In this document: positions 5,291 through 6,997 of the stretch, piece after piece | Layout of the letters: each line of letters starts with the position of its first letter | How positions within the stretch are numbered: position 1 is the stretch's first letter | Assembly (NCBI GenBank): GCA_902803695.1 | Contig: CADCQX010000082.1 | Span: forward strand, 1-6,997 | DNA length: 6,997 nt | Origin: Oscillospiraceae bacterium | GTDB lineage: Bacteria; Bacillota; Clostridia; Saccharofermentanales; Saccharofermentanaceae | Direction: 5' to 3' | Notes under the pieces: model-generated | Database searches by the model: none | What the model was told of the DNA's origin: nothing | The model's input: the letters and a program-made list of their open reading frames with translations, nothing else | Translations under genes and position numbers: made by a program

Positions 5291-6569
5291 GTATAAAAGC
5301 TTCCTCCAGATCAGCAATAAGGTCATCTGCATTTTCGAGGCCGGCGGAGATCCTGACGGTGTTTGTCTCAATGCCGGCATTCTTCAGATGTGTCTCATCA
5401 AGTTCTGCATGAGTAGTCTTGGGTGAGTTTACGATCAAAGATCTGACATCACCGATATTTACATGATATGAGAAATACTTCAGATGCTGGAAGAATTTAT
5501 CGAGCTGTTCCTCAGTTCCCGTAAAACCGAATGAGAGAAGCGCACCTGCTCCTTTGGGGAAATACTTCTCTGCCAAAGCCTTGTAAGGGCTGTTTGAAGC
5601 ACTCGGATGTTTTACCCATGCAACCTCTTTTTTCTGTTCCAGATATTTGACTATCTTCTCGGCATTTCTGACCTGTTTATTCAGACGCTCGGAAATAGTA
5701 TCAACTCCCTGAAGAATAAGGAACGCATCGAAAGGACTGATGGCTGCACCGATAAACTCAAGATAGAAAGCTCTAAGATGTGTAAGAAGAACACCCTTGT
5801 TATCGACTTCATATGGAGAACGCGGCTCGTTATTTCTGGTTCTGATCTTATAGGATTTCTCATAGAACTGAGGGAACTTCTCTTTACTATATGTGAAATT
5901 GCCGCTCTCAAGGATCAATCCTGCAATTGTATTACCGTGTCCTCCCAGGCCCTTTGTTGCGGAATAGATGACAATGTCAGCACCATGCTTAATAGGATTA
6001 AAAAGATAAGGTGTTGCTACTGTATTATCAACGATCAACGGTATCTCATATCTGTGTGCAAGATCTGCAAGTTCCTCAATGTCATAGAGCTCTGCATTAG
6101 GATTGCTGATAGTCTCAATGTAAATACCACGTGTTTTCTCATCGATCTCTGCTTCGAAGGATGCTGCATCAAAGCGGTCTTTTACAAACTTGATATTAGC
6201 TCCGAATCTCGGGAAGAAGTGGGAGAAAGAATCCTCACTTCCGCCATAAAGTGACTGCGAAGCAATTATATTTCCGCCGCCTTCGGTAAGAGCAAGGATC
6301 GTATACGAGATTGCCGCCATACCTGAAGCAAGTGCTATTGCTCCGTGCGCACCATCAAGTGCGGCTATACGCTCTTCAAGAACCGACACAGTAGGATTGC
6401 CTACTCTGGTGTAGATTCCTGCAGCCTCTTCAAGTGACCATAGTGATCTGGCACGTTCAATGCTGCCAAGATCGAATGATGCTGTCTGATAAATAGGTAC
6501 GTTGACTGCGTAATTATGATCTGCGGAATTATATCCTGCTCTGATCCTCAATGTATCAAAATCTGCCAT
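5274..6569 (-). CDS. metY: O-acetylhomoserine sulfhydrylase (MetY-type PLP enzyme)
   Basis: A 431-residue Cys/Met-metabolism PLP enzyme, the usual length for MetY, which converts O-acetylhomoserine and sulfide to homocysteine and acetate. Landmarks are IYTRVGNPT (52-60, phosphate contacts from the neighbouring subunit), ALASGMAAI (79-87), VDNTVATP (180-187, Asp181 to the PLP ring nitrogen), SATKGLGGHGN (203-213, Lys206 as Schiff-base lysine), and NTVRISAGLEN (403-413). The long insert at 225-262, before the conserved helix region, separates MetY from the shorter MetB/MetC relatives. AAAGGAG (6578-6584, minus strand) with an eight-base spacer fixes the start and overlaps the yezD stop codon. 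Its place after an SsuB-like ATPase and yezD supports a role in assimilating sulfur. The family also includes cysteine synthase and gamma-lyase activities, so exact donor and acceptor are inferred. Confidence 0.9.
   Translation of the reverse strand: MADFDTLRIRAGYNSADHNYAVNVPIYQTASFDLGSIERARSLWSLEEAAGIYTRVGNPTVSVLEERIAALDGAHGAIALASGMAAISYTILALTEGGGNIIASQSLYGGSEDSFSHFFPRFGANIKFVKDRFDAASFEAEIDEKTRGIYIETISNPNAELYDIEELADLAHRYEIPLIVDNTVATPYLFNPIKHGADIVIYSATKGLGGHGNTIAGLILESGNFTYSKEKFPQFYEKSYKIRTRNNEPRSPYEVDNKGVLLTHLRAFYLEFIGAAISPFDAFLILQGVDTISERLNKQVRNAEKIVKYLEQKKEVAWVKHPSASNSPYKALAEKYFPKGAGALLSFGFTGTEEQLDKFFQHLKYFSYHVNIGDVRSLIVNSPKTTHAELDETHLKNAGIETNTVRISAGLENADDLIADLEEAFIHVFGT
5302..5307 (-). 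promoter_or_regulatory. Ribosome binding site of the acetyltransferase gene, inside metY
   Basis: GGAGGA on the minus strand lies within the last codons of metY, 11 bases before the ATG at 5288-5290. It decides the start of the GNAT gene and shows that it is translated from inside the metY coding region. Confidence 0.65.
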
Positions 6570-6582
6570 ATGTAATACTCCT

Positions 6583-6744
6583 TTATTTAATTCTGATTTT
6601 TTCCTGTCGCTCTATCTGAACTACAACTCCATCCTGCACCACGAGAGTAACAGAACCGTATTTAATATCTCCAACGAGTTTTCTGACCTCGGTCAAAGCT
6701 TCTTCCAAGTTTTTTTCTTTGTTTTGGTTTATTTCGCTGCTCAT
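6583..6744 (-). CDS. yezD: YezD family (DUF2292) small protein
   Basis: A 53-codon gene found by reading the stretch between the ABC ATPase and metY. ATG is at 6742-6744 and TAA at 6583-6585; GAGGTG (6752-6757, minus strand) gives a seven- to eight-base spacer. The protein has a polar charged N-terminus (residues 1-22) followed by a conserved-looking core, IKYGSVTLVVQDGVVVQIE (27-45), and ends EKIRIK. The core GSVTLVVQDG and the basic tail match the YezD/DUF2292 family as I remember it. The molecular function is unknown; the fold is probably a short helix plus a beta hairpin. Homologues are repeatedly seen beside sulfur-assimilation genes (recalled, not searched), which fits the neighbours here. 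It begins 15 bases after the ATPase stop, and its own stop overlaps the metY binding site, so it sits in one operon with both. Confidence 0.88.
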   Translation of the reverse strand: MSSEINQNKEKNLEEALTEVRKLVGDIKYGSVTLVVQDGVVVQIERQEKIRIK

Positions 6745-6759
6745 ATGCTTTTCACCTCG

Positions 6760-6996
6760 CTAAATTATGAACTCGGGTTCAGGTGTTGCTGTTGCCATGT
6801 GGAATTTCTCCAACAATCTGTTGCGGATATCAAAGAATCTCGTGCCGCCTCTGTGTCTCGGATGCGGAAGATCAACATCAATGATCTCGCTGATCTTTCC
6901 CGGACGTGGTGTCATTATCACGATCCTGTCCGACAGATATATTGCTTCATCCACATCATGGGTTACGAGGATCATGGTTGCTTCCTTACTCTTGCG
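6760..6996 (-). CDS. ABC transporter ATP-binding protein, SsuB/TauB/NrtD-like (C-terminal part; 5' end outside window)
   Basis: The last 78 codons of an ABC ATPase, open to the right edge and ending in TAG at 6760-6762. It contains the end of the Walker B-to-H-loop region: MILVTHDVDEAIYLSDRI, with the H-loop histidine in THD and the DEAIYLSDRIVIM segment typical of the nitrate/sulfonate/taurine importer ATPases. The PRPGKI turn and the tail FFDIRNRLLEKF then EPEFII also fit that family. It would energise import of an alkanesulfonate, taurine, nitrate, thiamin precursor or similar anion, working with a membrane permease and lipoprotein encoded off the right end. The yezD and metY neighbours favour a sulfur-containing substrate. 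Walker A and the signature motif lie outside the window, so completeness cannot be judged. Confidence 0.85.
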   Translation of the reverse strand, partial: RKSKEATMILVTHDVDEAIYLSDRIVIMTPRPGKISEIIDVDLPHPRHRGGTRFFDIRNRLLEKFHMATATPEPEFII

Positions 6997-6997
6997 G

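Noticed and set aside
5291..5380. A 30-residue N-terminal extension of the acetyltransferase
   Set aside because: It lies fully within metY, and the strong GGAGGA site at 5302-5307 serves the internal ATG at 5288-5290. The GNAT fold begins after that ATG.
5607..6254. A 215-codon rightward open frame opposite metY
   Set aside because: It is antisense to a complete, motif-rich metY, has no convincing binding site, and its translation is low-complexity and rich in Cys, Ile and Leu, as expected for a shadow of a coding strand.
1..6997. CRISPR array, tRNA or rRNA gene, insertion sequence or prophage
   Set aside because: No direct repeat array, cloverleaf, inverted terminal repeats, transposase or integrase is visible on either strand.

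Overview
The window looks like part of a chromosome of an anaerobic Firmicute, probably class Clostridia (Lachnospiraceae- or Oscillospiraceae-like). This is inferred from strong GGAGG-type Shine-Dalgarno sites, moderate base composition, tight operons, and proteins whose motifs resemble clostridial versions: a MetY-type enzyme, YezD, a TcdA with a cysteine-containing C-terminal insert, and the catalytic half of a GshAB-type ligase. No species call is possible from sequence alone.

Layout. Bases 1-2787 are a rightward operon: the last 24 codons of an unidentified gene, a GCS2-family glutamate ligase (94-1473), and a GshA-type glutamate-cysteine ligase (1498-2787). Bases 2801-4643 are a leftward operon with its own well-formed promoter at 4683-4711: an HD-domain phosphohydrolase, tcdA, then two small paralogous four-cysteine proteins. 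It converges on the first operon with only 13 bases between the stop codons. Bases 4790-6996 are the end of a second leftward operon that enters from the right edge: the C-terminus of an SsuB/TauB/NrtD-like ABC ATPase, a 53-codon yezD gene, metY, and a GNAT acetyltransferase whose start lies inside metY. A hairpin at 4735-4767 separates the two leftward operons.

How the genes fit together. Sulfur runs through the window. The right-hand operon plausibly imports a sulfur source and fixes sulfide into homocysteine (ABC ATPase, YezD, MetY). The left-hand operon uses cysteine and glutamate to make gamma-glutamyl compounds. The middle operon combines tRNA t6A cyclisation (TcdA) with two uncharacterised four-cysteine miniproteins.

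The points most worth a second look are the pairing of two unlike glutamate ligases without a visible glutathione synthetase, the duplicated four-cysteine proteins coupled to tcdA, and the small yezD gene between transporter and metY. I found no RNA genes, CRISPR array, insertion sequence or phage gene. The longest stretch without a gene is 146 bases (4644-4789), and it holds the promoter and hairpin described below.
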